This document shows positions 11,301 through 21,936 of a stretch of 64,000 nucleotides of DNA, one piece after another. This DNA comes from Triticum aestivum (taxonomy: Eukaryota > Streptophyta > Magnoliopsida > Poales > Poaceae). Position 1 is the stretch's first letter. The number at the start of each line of letters is the position of its first letter. The position numbers and the translations under genes are program-made. The DNA lies in the NCBI RefSeq assembly GCF_018294505.1, contig NC_057800.1, positions 477,152,530 through 477,216,529 on the forward strand, given 5' to 3'. The notes under the pieces were generated by a model that worked only from the letters and a program-made list of their open reading frames with translations, was not told the DNA's origin and ran no database searches.

Positions 11301-11433
11301 CGCCGTGAAGCTGATCAAGGAGGGGCCGCCGGAGGGCAAGGAGCACCGCCACCCCGAGATGTACTACGAGGGTGTTCTGCTGGGTGCCCGTCTCATCGCG
11401 GATGAGTGTTCAAAAGATGTAATATTTGAATGA
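8377..11433 (+). pseudogene. Intron-containing antisense gene of element A (putative gypsy-type transposon / Transposase_28-like)
   Basis: The gene is transcribed against the element's gag. Exons deduced from GT-AG borders are 8377-9234, 9331-9701, 9781-10258, 10404-10518, 10601-10873 and a last exon ending in TGA at 11431-11433 (its start is uncertain). Exon 1 encodes a conserved region including GLGFPLHPFVRGLMFYYGLD and CEAFLRIKPHFGLWLKTFNV, which I recall from the plant family called putative gypsy type transposon. Exon 2 has an acidic E-run and basic patches, exon 3 is Pro/Ser-rich, exon 5 is a coiled coil, and the last exon is a conserved globular region with FIIRLWPGDALP. A TAG/frameshift at 8521-8530, a second shift at 8957-8998 and a TAG at 10999-11001 break it. 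The function is unknown. Confidence 0.7.
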
Positions 11434-11869
11434 GACTTGCTCGTGCGATCCTATATGATGAAAACTTGTCTCATATGTGCTATGCAATGCTTGTGTGAAT
11501 TTAAAATATTACCTTCTGTTTTGCCATTTATCCAATCTGAGAGATGGCTAGTCCTTGGCTTCTGCCCCCATTCCACGAGTGCTGGGGTGTTCGGGATAAA
11601 CCTGAGCACTCTTGTTCCCATATTTGGGTCCTTCGAGGAAGGTGCTCAGCACAACGAACAAGGCAACCAGACTAATAATGCTTTATCACTCTCACTTAGC
11701 CATAGAATTCTATAATTTTAAATTTCGGCAAAGCCCCTGGTATTCGGAAGGCCAAATTCGGGGCGCGATACACGCGTGTAAGCTGGACAGGGCCGGCCCC
11801 TCGCCCTAAGCAGCATAAGTCTTTAGGGACTCGGAAAACCTCGCCGAACAGCGACCAGTCTCTCGCCTT

Positions 11870-12060
11870 ATCATGATAGTCAGTTTTAGCTTTCTCTACT
11901 GAGGTGCTAAGCCCGACAGAACTAGGGCACAATCGCAGTAGTTCTCCTAGCGCTACCTTAGCCGATAGAGCAGAACGTAAGGTACCAAAACATAGGAGCC
12001 GGGCAAACCCAACATTTGACCAAAGACATGATTCGGAGCTGATGCATATAATGCTATAAG
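11870..12060 (-). other. Conserved non-coding module shared by Tat elements (copy in A)
   Basis: In element sense this block contains CCGAATCATGTCTTTGGTCA, a CCGGCTC...ACGTTC...TATCGGCTAAGGTAG core, GAACTACTGCGATTGTGCC and a final AACTGACT. Related blocks lie in elements B (58125-58320), C (53450-53625, and a weaker copy at 54560-54680) and T0 (44283-44358, cut by an insertion), always in the same orientation relative to the element. No ORF is shared, so selection or function at RNA or DNA level is the better explanation. Confidence 0.7.
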
Positions 12061-12174
12061 TTCGGGCTGCCGCACTTGTGAAAGTGTTTGGACTTTTCAA
12101 ACCATATTGTGGGGTACGTAAGCCCCTGGTGTATTGGTCGTACCAGAGTGTACGGTTGCAAGGCGTCATTAATG

Positions 12175-12175
12175 A

Positions 12176-12220
<45 letters not shown>
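12175..12220. repeat. (CA)n-(TA)n microsatellite at the left edge of the TIR transposon
   Basis: About 14 CA units are followed by about nine TA units, directly before the TIR element. A long (TA)n tract lies on the other side at 16314-16387, so the transposon apparently landed in a microsatellite. Confidence 0.95.
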
Positions 12221-12451
12221 GGACAACACTATTCTAATCCTGGGATTAGAATAGTTATTTGGATCACAACAGCCCCTATATAGGGCCTGACAGGGCCCTC
12301 CCGAACTTCTGAACTGCTGCCGGCCCGACAGGATCCAGTGGATCCCGAGGCTCCCCGACAGGAACCACCTGATCCCGATCCCGAGCTGCCCCAGCCCCCC
12401 TCCTCCCCTCGATCCCCCGACCTCCCCCCGTGGTCGCCGCCGATCTTCGCC

Positions 12452-12614
12452 GGATCCGCCGCCTCCCCCCCCGTCTCCAGCTCCTGGCCGGCCGGATCCG
12501 CCGCCTCCCCCCGTCTCCAGCTCCTGGCCGGCCGGATCCGCCGCCTCCTCCCGTCTCCAGCTCCTGGCCAGCCGGATCCGGCCCCTCCCCTCCTTCCCCA
12601 GATCCTGGCCGACC
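12452..12614. repeat. GC-rich 40-bp minisatellite, four units
   Basis: Four units of 40-42 bp each start GGATCCGCCGCC (last unit diverged) and contain CTCCAGCTCCTGGCC. They produce long but meaningless ORFs on both strands. Confidence 0.85.
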
Positions 12615-13083
12615 ACCGGCGCGGGCGAGCAAGCGACGACAGATGCCGGCGCGAGGGAGCCTGCGTCGCCTGGACGCGGCGAAGCCGCCATGGACTTCCG
12701 GAAGCCTCATCCTCCTTCCATATTCACCGCCTGACGCATTGGCAGAGAAGATGACGGCCCCAACGCAAGCTATGGCGAATAGCACGGCCAACGGGGCATC
12801 TCCGCGGCGAAGGCGGCATCGGAGGCGCCTTCAAATCCAGCAGCGATACATGAACTTCCTCCCACTTGTCGCCTTCTTCTTCAATCGTCCCTTGCCTGAC
12901 CTTCTTGCGTCGTGCAGATGAACTTCGCGCCCTATGCAAGTCATGGATTGCCATGCGGTTCCTCTCCTAGATCTCCGACAAATTGCTCACAAGGTGGCCT
13001 ATCAGCTGCTGGAAAAAGGTTGGACGAACTTCTAGCCAGTGTATGATTGAACTTCTTCCCTCTGCTTGTTATTTTCTTACTGC

Positions 13084-13740
13084 CATGAGAAGTTCAGGTG
13101 GTGTGTAGCATCAGTCCACGAGAAGTTCAGGATGCCAAAAATAGTAGTAAATCTACCTGAACTTCACATCCATGAGAAGTTCAGGTACATCTGTGAGCAT
13201 CAGTCCATGAGAAGTTCAAGCTGCCAAAAATAGTAGTAAATCTGCTTGAACTTCACATCCATGAGAAGTTCAGGTACATCTGTCAGCATGAATCCATGAG
13301 AAGTTCAGGCTGCCAAAAATAGTAGTAAATCTGCCTGAACTTCACATCCATGAGAAGTTCAGGTACATCTGTGAGCATCAGTCCATGAGAAGTTCAGGCA
13401 GCCAAAAATAGTAGTAAATCTGCCTAAACTTCACATCCATGAGAAGTTCAGGTACATCTCTGAGCATCAGTCCATGAGAAGTTCAGGCAGCCAAAAATAG
13501 TAGTAAATCTGCCTGAACTTCACATCCATGAGAAGTTCAGGTACATCTCTGAGCATCAGTTTAGGCTACAAAAGCTTTTTTTAAATCTGCCTGCTGTAAC
13601 ATGTGAAGTTCATGTAGTCTGCGAGCATCAGTCCAGGCTGCAAATAGTAGAAAATCTGCCTGCTTACTGCCATGCGAAGTTCAGGTAGTTTATGAGCATC
13701 AGTCCAGGCTACAAATAGCTTTATATATGAGAAGTTCAGG
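13084..13740. repeat. 89-bp minisatellite, about six units plus degenerate edges
   Basis: CATGAGAAGTTCAGGTAC recurs at 13171, 13260, 13349, 13438 and 13527, exactly 89 bp apart, with an 87-bp offset diverged unit at 13084 and decayed units to about 13740. Each unit contains GAGAAGTTCAGG and its inverse CCTGAACTTC, so the unit can fold. Confidence 0.92.
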
Positions 13741-13799
13741 CTGTAAATAATGCTAAGTTCAGTTAGAAAGGTATAGGCAGATGTAACTTGTGTGCTAAT

Positions 13800-16260
13800 A
13801 AACATTTTTTTCTTTTTTGACAGGAAGATGAGAGACGCATGAAGAAGCTCAGAAGTTCCCAGCAGCAAGTACTCAATCCCAAAGCCCGTACACGTTGCAC
13901 CGACCCCCCCTTCCCCGTGCTCGGCCTTGCGCTACCGCATTTGTCAATAGGCCCATTTAAATCCTAAAATAACAAACATAATTATAATTAAAGAAGTTCA
14001 AATAGAAAAGATATAGAAGTTTGGGACAGTTATTCAATGAAGATCTTGAGCATTTTAAAAACAGACCCCGACCTCGATGCTTTGAATGGTAAAGAGCCTC
14101 TACAAAGCATTATCTAGAAAAATTGAGCAACTCTCCCTTCTAATGCGGAAATAAAGGTGAACAGAGGCCTATCAGAATAGAGAACTAACTTGGGTCATAA
14201 ACGAACTGCTTTTGTCCATTGTCATTCCAAGAAGAAACAACCATTATCGTCCTTCAATACCACAACAACAACAATTACAGTAACGTAATTAAACACACTT
14301 GATATTTATTCATTGTCTTGACATGTATAATTAGAGTACAGTTGTAACATACTTGTCAGTATCAAGTAATTTCGCCGTAGCCTCGAAGTAGTCAAAGAAA
14401 TCTGGGGCAATCTCCATGTCATCTGTTAACCAATCAACCATGGAAATGAGATGGCATGCGGAAACATCTAAGAACAAGAACCATCAAGGAGATCAGACCT
14501 TCCAGAATGATTACTCGACGGAAATCATGCTTAATGAATAGCTCATCCAAGGCCCATTTATAGTGGTCTAAGTTAAGAAACATCGTTAGGACAAGAACCG
14601 ATCATATCATCAACTCTAAAGAAAACACTCATCAATTCAGGACCACCTACTAGCTATCTTGTAATATGCAACTTTTTCTCCTGGTCTTTCAGTGCGCACA
14701 GGCTCAAGATCCACATGTTGCAACACATCAAAGGCAAAAAGAACACCGAGTTCTAGCTAAACAAAAACAAATCTACACTGAGTAAATAGATTTTGTCAAA
14801 ACCTCAAATTAACATTTTAAAAACGATTAGCATACAGAAGTTCAGGATAGTTATTCACTGAAGATCGAACAACTACTATAAGTACGAAAACATACTAGAA
14901 AAAATAAGAAATATACACATATCCATAGGCCAATTACATGGTTGCTCATGGGACTATCAAAAAAATCCAAAGCAATGCAAAAGAATGAAAATAACATAAA
15001 AAGGAAAGAAACACATAGGGCTTGATCCATTACCTTGCAAAGAAGGAAAAACAGAAGTTCAAGTATGAATAGTATAGAAGTCCAACTTGTACAACGACCC
15101 TTAGATGATCTGGAAAAGGTGCATGCATACTTGGACTAATCCCATGATTGACCATGAGACAAACTCTAAAAATAACATCTCAAGAACTAAAATTATAAAA
15201 AATTGAAAAAAAGAAAAAATATAGCACCATGCACCTTTGCCATGCAAAATATGGAATGCAATGTGGAAAACCAGAAGTTCAACCATTAATTAGAAAGAAG
15301 TCCAGCATCTACTAAAGATAGTGGATCATCAAAAATAACAAACCATCGACTGAAGTCAAGCATCTACTTACAGCACAAAAGTTCAGGTGCGAAAGTTCTA
15401 GCAGTCCAGCTTGTACAACAGAACGAAAATTGATTGAAACAACAACCCCGATTAAATTTGGTTCCCAGATTTAATCGTTTGGGTCAATTCCGACACGTCA
15501 AAAGCCATTTCGAACGTCATCATACTCCAGATAAAACATCCAAAAAAGATCCACCATCAATCAGTGCGCTCGAATAACAAACCGCGACGGGAGGCAGAAA
15601 GTGCGAATCCGCAATTTCGGAATGAATGAGCCAGCCAAATCGAATTAACAAAATGGGGAGGATTCAACCGCCATTTCGAATGTCATAATGCTCCGGATAA
15701 ATAAGAAAATGATCCCCATCATACTGTGCCTCGAACAAAAAACCACGGCGGGAGGCAGAAGATCCAATCGCCGGATTTTGATTTGTATGAGCTCGCATAT
15801 TCAAATTAACAACATGGGCAGCATTTTGTCTCACTAATGCACACAAATCCACACCCAATTTGAACAGAAAACCTACAAATGTACAACAGCGGCCGAAACC
15901 AATTCCGTAGACGAAGAACAGAGGTGGCGGAACACCAAATCAAATTCGTTTGAAAATAACAACAAATCATGAAGTAAACTCGTACCTAAACCCAATTCTC
16001 ATCCTATTAGGGATCCTAGAACATCCAGTACATGCAAAACACTTGTGACAGACCCATGTTCATCACCGCCCGAGAGCAAATCCGCCAATGAGCTAGATTC
16101 CTAATCAAAACAAGCATTTAGATTCTAAAAACCGTGTAAACATTACACTTACATCGCCAACAACACGAACGATCAGAAAAACTCGCGGTAGAAGGCACGA
16201 TTGAGAAGATAGCCCGAAGGTCGGGTTCATACAGAGGGAAGGTCAGGCGCGTTAGTCAGG
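13800..16260. other. AT-rich non-coding interior of the TIR transposon
   Basis: No coding region is supported. Short words related to AGAAGTTCA are scattered through it. A partial direct duplication is visible between about 15500-15640 and 15655-15790 (shared CATTTCGAA.GTCAT, GGATAAA and GGGAGGCAGA). A captured host-gene fragment cannot be excluded but is not shown. Confidence 0.5.
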
Positions 16261-16310
16261 CAGTTCAGGTTGTGATCAGAATATTATTCTGATCCCGTGA
16301 TCAGAATAGT

Positions 16311-16313
<3 letters not shown>

Positions 16314-16387
<74 letters not shown>
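16314..16387. repeat. (TA)n microsatellite at the right edge of the TIR transposon
   Basis: About 37 uninterrupted TA units directly follow the right terminal repeat. It is the counterpart of the tract at 12203-12220. Confidence 0.97.
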
Positions 16388-16388
<1 letters not shown>

Positions 16389-16833
16389 CGAGAATGCAAT
16401 AATAGTTGTAATGTCATGCATTGTTTATTAAAAAATTGCGTTAAAGCAGAGTGATACAGATAATGTGATAAGAAAAGAGTAGGACTATGTCCCTTCCAAG
16501 GGCGAGCTGAGGAATGATATTAAATCGAATATTTCGCTCATTACTGTAATCAACCTGGGAATTCTGTGGTATGACGTAGCTGTCTGCCTCCTTGGTTGCT
16601 GCATCATGTGTTCGGCAATAGGGCTGCCGGACAGTGTTTCTAGAGATTAAGGTCCTGAAAGAAAAAGAAAAATAACCGAATGGGAAGCCCCTAGTGCGGT
16701 TTAGGCCGCGTCGTGGGGCGTGCCGCAGTTGTGCCCCCCTCCCCACCTGTGCCCATGGTATTTTTAATGCGTAATTATGTACGCGCGACACGAGTTTCGC
16801 TGCTGGGCTAGGATTGGGGTGGCCGCCGTATAG
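16388..16833 (-). other. Non-coding DNA between TIR insertion and gag-protease stop in element A
   Basis: In element sense this follows the gag-protease stop and precedes the nested DNA transposon. No RT homology is present in any frame I could read. Confidence 0.6.
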
Positions 16834-18845
16834 CTACGCGAGCTCAGATCGCGCCAGGCGGTCTATTTGCCGATTGCCCCAAGCACGCTTGAAGGTGTCC
16901 GGGCTGTGAAGCGCCGAACTGGTTGATTGCCTTGAGAGGCTGCTTTGCGTTTCTGCTGCCAGGGCTGCGGTGTGCTCCTCTGTTCGGAGAGAGCGCTGTG
17001 TGTTTCCATTGACTGTAATAACTCCGCGAGGTCCTGGCATCTTGAGCTTGAGGTATGCATAATGCAGTACCGCATTGAATCTAGCAAATGCAGTTCGCCC
17101 GAGCAGCGCGTGATAACCACTGCGGAACGGGACTATATCGAAGATTAACTCTTCGCTTCGGAAGTTATCCGGGGATCCGAAGACCACTTCCAGTGTAATT
17201 GAGCCTGTGCAATGGGCCTCTACACCTGGAATGATGCCCTTAAAGGTCGTTTTTGTGGATTTGATCCTTGAGGGGTCTATACCCATTTTGCGCACTGTGT
17301 CCTGATGAAGCAGGTTCAGGCTGCCGCCGCCGCCCATAAGGACTCGAGTGAGGTGAAATCCGTCGATGATTGAGTCTAGGACCAGTGCGGCGAATCCGCC
17401 ATGACGGATACTAGTGGGGTGGTACCTGCGATCGAAGGTGATCGGACAGGAGGACCAAGGGTTGAACTTTGGGGCGACTGGCTCCAACGCATATACGTCC
17501 CTGAGCGCACGCTTCCGCTCCCTCTTGGGGATGTGGGTTGCGTATATCATGTTCACCGTCCGCACTTGTGGGGGAAACCTCTTCTGTCCTCCAGTGCGCG
17601 GTTGCCGGGGCTCCTCCTCGTCATTGCTATGTGGCCCCTTGTCCTTGTTTTCGGCAATTAACTTGCCGGCCTGCTTGAAAACCCAACAATCCCTGTTGGT
17701 GTGATTGGCTGGCTTGTCTGGGGTGCCGTGTATTTGACACGAGCGATCGAGTATATGGTCCAAGCTAGACAGACCCGGCGTACTTTGTTTGAATGGCTTT
17801 TTCCGTTGACCGGGTTTAGAGCCTTCGAATCCGGCATTGACTTCCGTATCCTCAGTATTTTCGCTGTTAATGCTGCGCTTATGCTTGTTGCGACATGACC
17901 TGCTATTGCCGTTGTTGGTATCTGAGGTACCATGGTTCTTTGATATGTTATTACTGCGAGCCAGCCAACTGTCTTCTCCCGCACAAAAGTGGGTCATGAG
18001 CGTTGTGAGAGCTGCCATAGATTTCGGCTTTTCCTGATCAAGGTGCCGGGCTAGCCACTCGTCTCGGATGTTGTGCTTGAAAGCCGCTAAGGCCTCCGCA
18101 TCCGGACAGTCGACGATTTGATTTTTCTTTGTAAGGAACCGAGTCCAGAATTGCCTGGCCGACTCTTCTGGCTGCTGAATTATGTGGCTCAAATCATCGG
18201 CGTCTGGTGGTCGCACATAAGTGCCCTGAAAGTTGTCGAGGAATGCGGCTTCCAGATCTTCCCAACAGCTAATGGAGTTCGCTGGCAAGTTGTTAAGCCA
18301 ATGCCGCGCTGGTCATTTGAGCTTTAGTGGGAGGTATTTGATGGCATGTAAGTCATCGCCACGGGCCATGTGGATGTGGAGGAGGAAGTCCTCAATCCAT
18401 ACTGCGGGATCTGTTGTGCCGTTGTATGATTCAATATTTACAGGTTTGAAACCTTCTGGGAATTGATGTTTCATTACTTCGTTTGTGAAGCATAAGGGGT
18501 GTGCGGCGCCTCTGTATTAGGCTATATCGTGACGTAGCTTGAATGGGTCTTGCCCGCTGTGTTTGGCCCAGCCGGATTTGCTTTTACTGTATCCGGCGTG
18601 ACGTTTGTCGTCTCGCAGAGTGGTGCGCCCTCGTGATCCGTAGATCGATCTTGAATGCTTTGCCTTGTCCTCCAGTATGTCTCGCAGGTCTGGCATATCT
18701 CCCCATGCCTTTTTATTTGAATGGCGTTGGGGTGGAGGCTGAGCTTTTGGTTGGAATGCCTCTCTATCGCGGCCACGAGGTGGCTGATCAGCCGTATCAT
18801 ACGCTTCTTCCTCCAGTCGGGGTAGTAACCTGCGCCTTGGGTAAC
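16834..18845 (-). pseudogene. Gag and aspartic protease of Tat element A
   Basis: The best-preserved part is an open frame of 484 codons (18288-16834), preceded by a damaged N-terminal part that reads to about 18845 with a stop and a frameshift. Gag features are DNFQGTYVRPP and the NQIVDCPDAEALAAFKHNI region; a basic low-complexity linker follows. The C-terminal half matches the Tat protease (NPWSSCPITFDRR, FHLTRVLMGGGGSLNLL, LLGRTAFARFNAV). The catalytic D-G-G of the family is G-G-G here, so the protease is inactive. The frame then ends without going on into RT, as in element B. Gag would package RNA in the cytoplasm. Confidence 0.8.
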
Positions 18846-19007
18846 TCTTGGAGGGGCGCTTGAGTTTATATTCCTTGGCCGTGAGGACTTTAGTCCATTT
18901 GTCAGCTAGCAGATCTTGATCAGCTTGAAGCTGCTGCTGCTTTTTCTTCAGGCTATTTGCCGTGGCCGTGAGCCGTCACTTGAAGCGCTCTTGTTCGACG
19001 GGATCCT

Positions 19008-20079
19008 CTAGGACGGCGAATTCATCATCGCCGAGGCTTGCCTCGTCTTCGGAGGGGGGATGTAGTTGTCATCCTCCTCCTCTCTGTCTGCCGCTCTCTC
19101 AGGAGAGCTGGCTCCTTCATCCTCCTGCTCTAAATCTTGCTGGAGGGGATTGTTGTTGTCTTCGGCACTATCCGTAGTGTTATTATCTCTTGTGCCGGTA
19201 TAACCACTTTTGCTTTGGTGGGACTTAGAGCGGCGCCGCTGACGTCGGCGCTTGGGTTGCTTCTTGGAGGGGTCATCCTCCGCTATCTCGTCGCCATTGC
19301 CTTTGTTGGGTGTATCCACCAACGTATATGTCATATGACGAGGTGGCTTTCCAGTGCCCTATAGGCGCTGGTTCATGTTCGTCTCCTACATCGTCGTCCA
19401 TAACATCGATGTCTTCGGAGTCGAAGTCGAGCATGTCGGTTAAATCATCGACAGTGGCTACAAGTCCGGCCAGGGCTCTCCTAACAAAGAGAGAGACCTT
19501 AGTAAATTCAAAATGTCACCGAAGGGCGAGTGCTGAAAGATATCTGCGGCGGTGAATTCCATGATCGGCGCCCAATCGGATTCGATTGGCAAGGGCACGG
19601 ATGGTTCGGAGTCCGGAAAAGAGTCCGGCACCTTGGAGTCACGGGCTTGCGCAGAGGGTTAGGTAGGTGTTTGGCTCGATTGCCATTGACACTGCAGCCC
19701 CTGAGGCAGTGTCTAACCACCCGTCCTCGATTGGCGCAGTTGGCTCTGAGCTAAGGGTCAGAGATGATGCGGGCGCGGCCTCTGGGGTACTGTTCGGCGG
19801 CAGAGCTAGGTCATACCCATCGTGACAGTGCGGCGCGCCCGGCTGTGGCTCGAATCCGTCGAAGATCAAGTCTCTGCGGATGTCGGCCGTGTAGTTCAAA
19901 CTTCCAAATCTGACCTGATGGCCAGCGGCGTAGCTTTCAATCTGCTCTAGATGGCCAAGCGAATTAGCCCGCAGTGCAAAGCCGCCGAATACGAAGATCT
20001 GTCCGGGGAGAAAAGTCTCACCCTGGACCGCATCGCTATCGATGATAGTAGGAGCCATCAAGCCTAACGGCGACGACAT
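19008..20079 (-). pseudogene. N-terminal gag leader ORF of Tat element A
   Basis: The ATG at 20079 is only 26 bp past the 5' LTR. The first block (to 19639) contains FLPGQIFVFGGFALRANSLG and VRFGSLNYTADIR. After frameshifts a second block (19334-19008) is strongly basic then acidic (KRRRQRRRSKS, EREEEDD-like). Both blocks align with the intact 495-codon ORF at 48348-49835 of element B. The function is unknown; the position and basic stretch fit an N-terminal part of gag or a separate leader protein. Confidence 0.65.
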
Positions 20080-20105
20080 AGAGGAACTCTCAATGAAAGC
20101 ACCAA

Positions 20106-20586
20106 TGTCGGTGTCAAAACCGGCGGATCTCGGGTAGGGGGTCCCGAACTATGCGTCTAGGCCGGATGGTATAGGAGGCAGGGGACATGATGTTTTACCC
20201 AGGTTCGGGCCCTCTTGATGGAGGTAAAACCCTACATCCTGCTTGATTAATATTGATGATATGGGTAGTACAAGAGTAGATCTATCACGAGATCAGAGAG
20301 GCTAAACCCTAGAAGCTAGCCTATGGTATGATTGTATGTTATGGTTGTTGTCCTACGGACTAAAACCCTTTGGTTTATATAGACACCAGAGAGGGTTAGG
20401 GTTACACAAGGCCGGTTACAAAGGACGAGATATCCATATCCGTATTGCCTAGCTTGCCTTCCATTCCAAGTAGAGTCCCATCCGGACACGAGACGAAGTC
20501 TTCAATCTTGTATCTTCATAGTCTAACAGTCTGGCCAATGGAGATAGTCCGGCTGTCCGGAGACCCCCTAATCCAGGACTCCCTCA
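20106..20586 (-). repeat. 5' LTR of element A
   Basis: The LTR is 481 bp, beginning TGAGGGAGTC and ending CACCGACA in element sense, followed by TTGGTGCTTTCATTGAGAG, which occupies the primer-binding position in A, B and C alike. I could not assign the tRNA. Confidence 0.9.
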
Positions 20587-20591
20587 ATGCC

Positions 20592-21527
20592 AAACTCATC
20601 AGAAACAACCTCTGCATCCATAAATGGGTAGGGAATGATCTCAGAGAACTTTGCCATAGGAGCCGAGCACCGATGCATTCCGGACATCCAAGTGAGGGTG
20701 CGAGCAGAGTCATTGGAGAAATACAGAGTGGCAAAGAACTGCATCACTAGATCTTCATTATAGGGATGGTTGAAGGTGACAAACGGAACAAGACCCAATC
20801 TGCCAAGAGCGGAGTACACACCGAGATACAGATGATCATTGTCGCGCAAACTCTCAGTGTTGACTTGCTTGTGAGGAGCAAACTTCTTTGACTTGGTCAT
20901 AATAAGCTCATGATAGACCCTTTGCTGAAACTCATTCTTGAAGCGGGGATCCACTGCCATACCAGTGGCAGCTGCATAAGGATGGCTCTATCTTTCAGCC
21001 TAGAGCTCTGGCTTGGTCCACTTGGCAAGAGGCCTATTCTGGAGGTCACGCCCGCCCGGAATGGCTTGCTCGGGACTAGACACCTCTTCCTCTTCTTCAT
21101 CTTCCTCAACACGATCATCCTCTTCTTCTATCTCATCATCAACATTGGGGTTGTCATAGTAAGCATCATCTTGCGAGTCAAATTCTTCCTCAGAATTATT
21201 GGAGGCCTCAACAATCGGCTGCTTTGAGGCTGCATGGCGAACACGGCCCTGACCTGACCCACACTCCTGACCCATGCCTTCAGATGGCTGCCGACGAGCA
21301 ATCGTGAATTCCTTTGATCCTCCTTTTGGGCGCTTGCGACGAAGCTCAGCCCTCTTGTCAGTGGAAACTAAAACACACGCAAACACCAAACAACACAAAA
21401 GCACGAAACACAAATGAGTACAAGTGCAAGATGGATGGCAAGGAGTTAGACAGAATTCAGGCAAAACAGTTCCTGGATAGCCCGTGCACACGGGGGTCCC
21501 GTGCGCATGGTACAAAACCGTGGACAT
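20592..21527 (-). pseudogene. N-terminal part of the copia extra ORF (function unknown)
   Basis: Downstream of pol in the copia element lies a long ORF split by element A. From about 21357 it is basic, then carries a long acidic stretch (EEEDDRVEEDEEEEE), then after two stops near 21000 a conserved globular part (LGVYSALGRLGLVPFVTFNHPYNEDLVMQFFATLYF). I think it belongs with the putative plant transposon protein families found in SIRE-like elements, but cannot confirm this. A pyrimidine-rich stretch ending CACTGACAAG at about 21358 looks like a splice acceptor, so the true start may be in an upstream exon rather than at 21527. Element A interrupts it at 20591. Confidence 0.6.
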
Positions 21528-21572
21528 GGTGCCCCATGCGCACGGGGGTCAAACACCCCGTGGACATGGGGG
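21480..21572 (-). repeat. Five LTR-type palindromes inside the copia element, next to the extra ORF
   Basis: Degenerate copies of CCCCGTGCGCACGGGG (for example CCCCATGCGCACGGGG) cluster here, away from both LTRs. They lie just 5' of the presumed coding exon of the extra ORF. Confidence 0.75.
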
Positions 21573-21936
21573 TCTCCCAGCGGCAGCCACTTCCAGATTG
21601 AAATCCGAGAGTGGGTGCAGCAGAGGGACCAAAAGATCTATGCATTTGAATTCTATCTAACAATTAGTTGAGGCCAAACGAATCTATGGAGCAAGGAAAC
21701 CCTAAAGATAAAAACTAGATAGGAACTTATGGAGAGAGATCATGGGGACAGGACCAACCAGAGGAGGACCCCATCTTGATGCAGATCCATGGAGGAAGAA
21801 GCCCGACGAAGCCTGGAGGAGCTCTAGCGAGCGGAGGCGACGGCGCTGGAGGTTTCCTCGGCAGTGGAGGGGGCGAATGGGTGGGAATGAACCTAAGCCC
21901 CCCCACGCCCCACCTCATCAGGGCCAGAAACCGCAG

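Larger units (their letters stand above)
12225..16313. mobile_element. TIR DNA transposon (4.1 kb) in a TA microsatellite, Mutator-like candidate
   Basis: The ends are imperfect inverted repeats of about 45 bp starting AACACTATTCT on both strands and ending at GATCACAAC. Each end also folds back on itself: CTATTCTAATCC-TG-GGATTAGAATAG on the left is a perfect 12-bp inverted pair, and the right end has a near-perfect equivalent. TA repeats on both sides hide the TSD. No transposase is recognisable. The left part is GC-rich with a 40-bp minisatellite, the middle has an 89-bp minisatellite, and 13.8-16.2 kb is AT-rich with repeated GAAGTTCA words. TA-microsatellite-targeting elements (such as Micron in rice) are known. 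Classification as Mutator-like is inference. Confidence 0.65.
7343..20586 (-). mobile_element. Tat-lineage gypsy element A: gag-protease plus antisense gene, no RT/integrase
   Basis: LTRs at 7343-7824 and 20106-20586 in the same orientation and TSD ATGCC (7338-7342 and 20587-20591) define the element, which reads on the minus strand. Inside are, in element order, a gag leader, gag-protease, about 0.4 kb of non-coding DNA, a nested DNA transposon (12225-16313), a conserved non-coding module (11870-12060), an antisense intron-containing gene (8377-11433) and the polypurine tract. No trace of RT, RNase H or integrase is seen, so the element must have relied on another element's pol. It interrupts the copia extra ORF. 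The outer LTR start has mutated from TG to TA. Confidence 0.88.

Noticed and set aside
8377..11433. Host gene captured by the retrotransposon
   Set aside because: The same gene with the same introns lies at the same place in two independent Tat elements, and the exon 1 region resembles a known transposon-associated plant family. It is an element gene rather than a recent host capture.
12227..12231. CACTA transposon, because the terminal repeat contains CACTA
   Set aside because: The inverted repeat extends two bases beyond CACTA on both sides and the flanking triplets differ, so no 3-bp TSD supports it.
11696..12791. Long minus-strand ORFs of 171-331 codons rich in Gly/Arg/Ala
   Set aside because: They run through the GC-rich minisatellite, the CA/TA microsatellite and the boundary of the DNA transposon. 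The opposite strand is equally open. They are a composition effect.
12225..16313. Helitron, because of terminal hairpins
   Set aside because: Both ends form inverted repeats of each other and there is no TC...CTRR pair or A-T target. A TIR transposon fits better.
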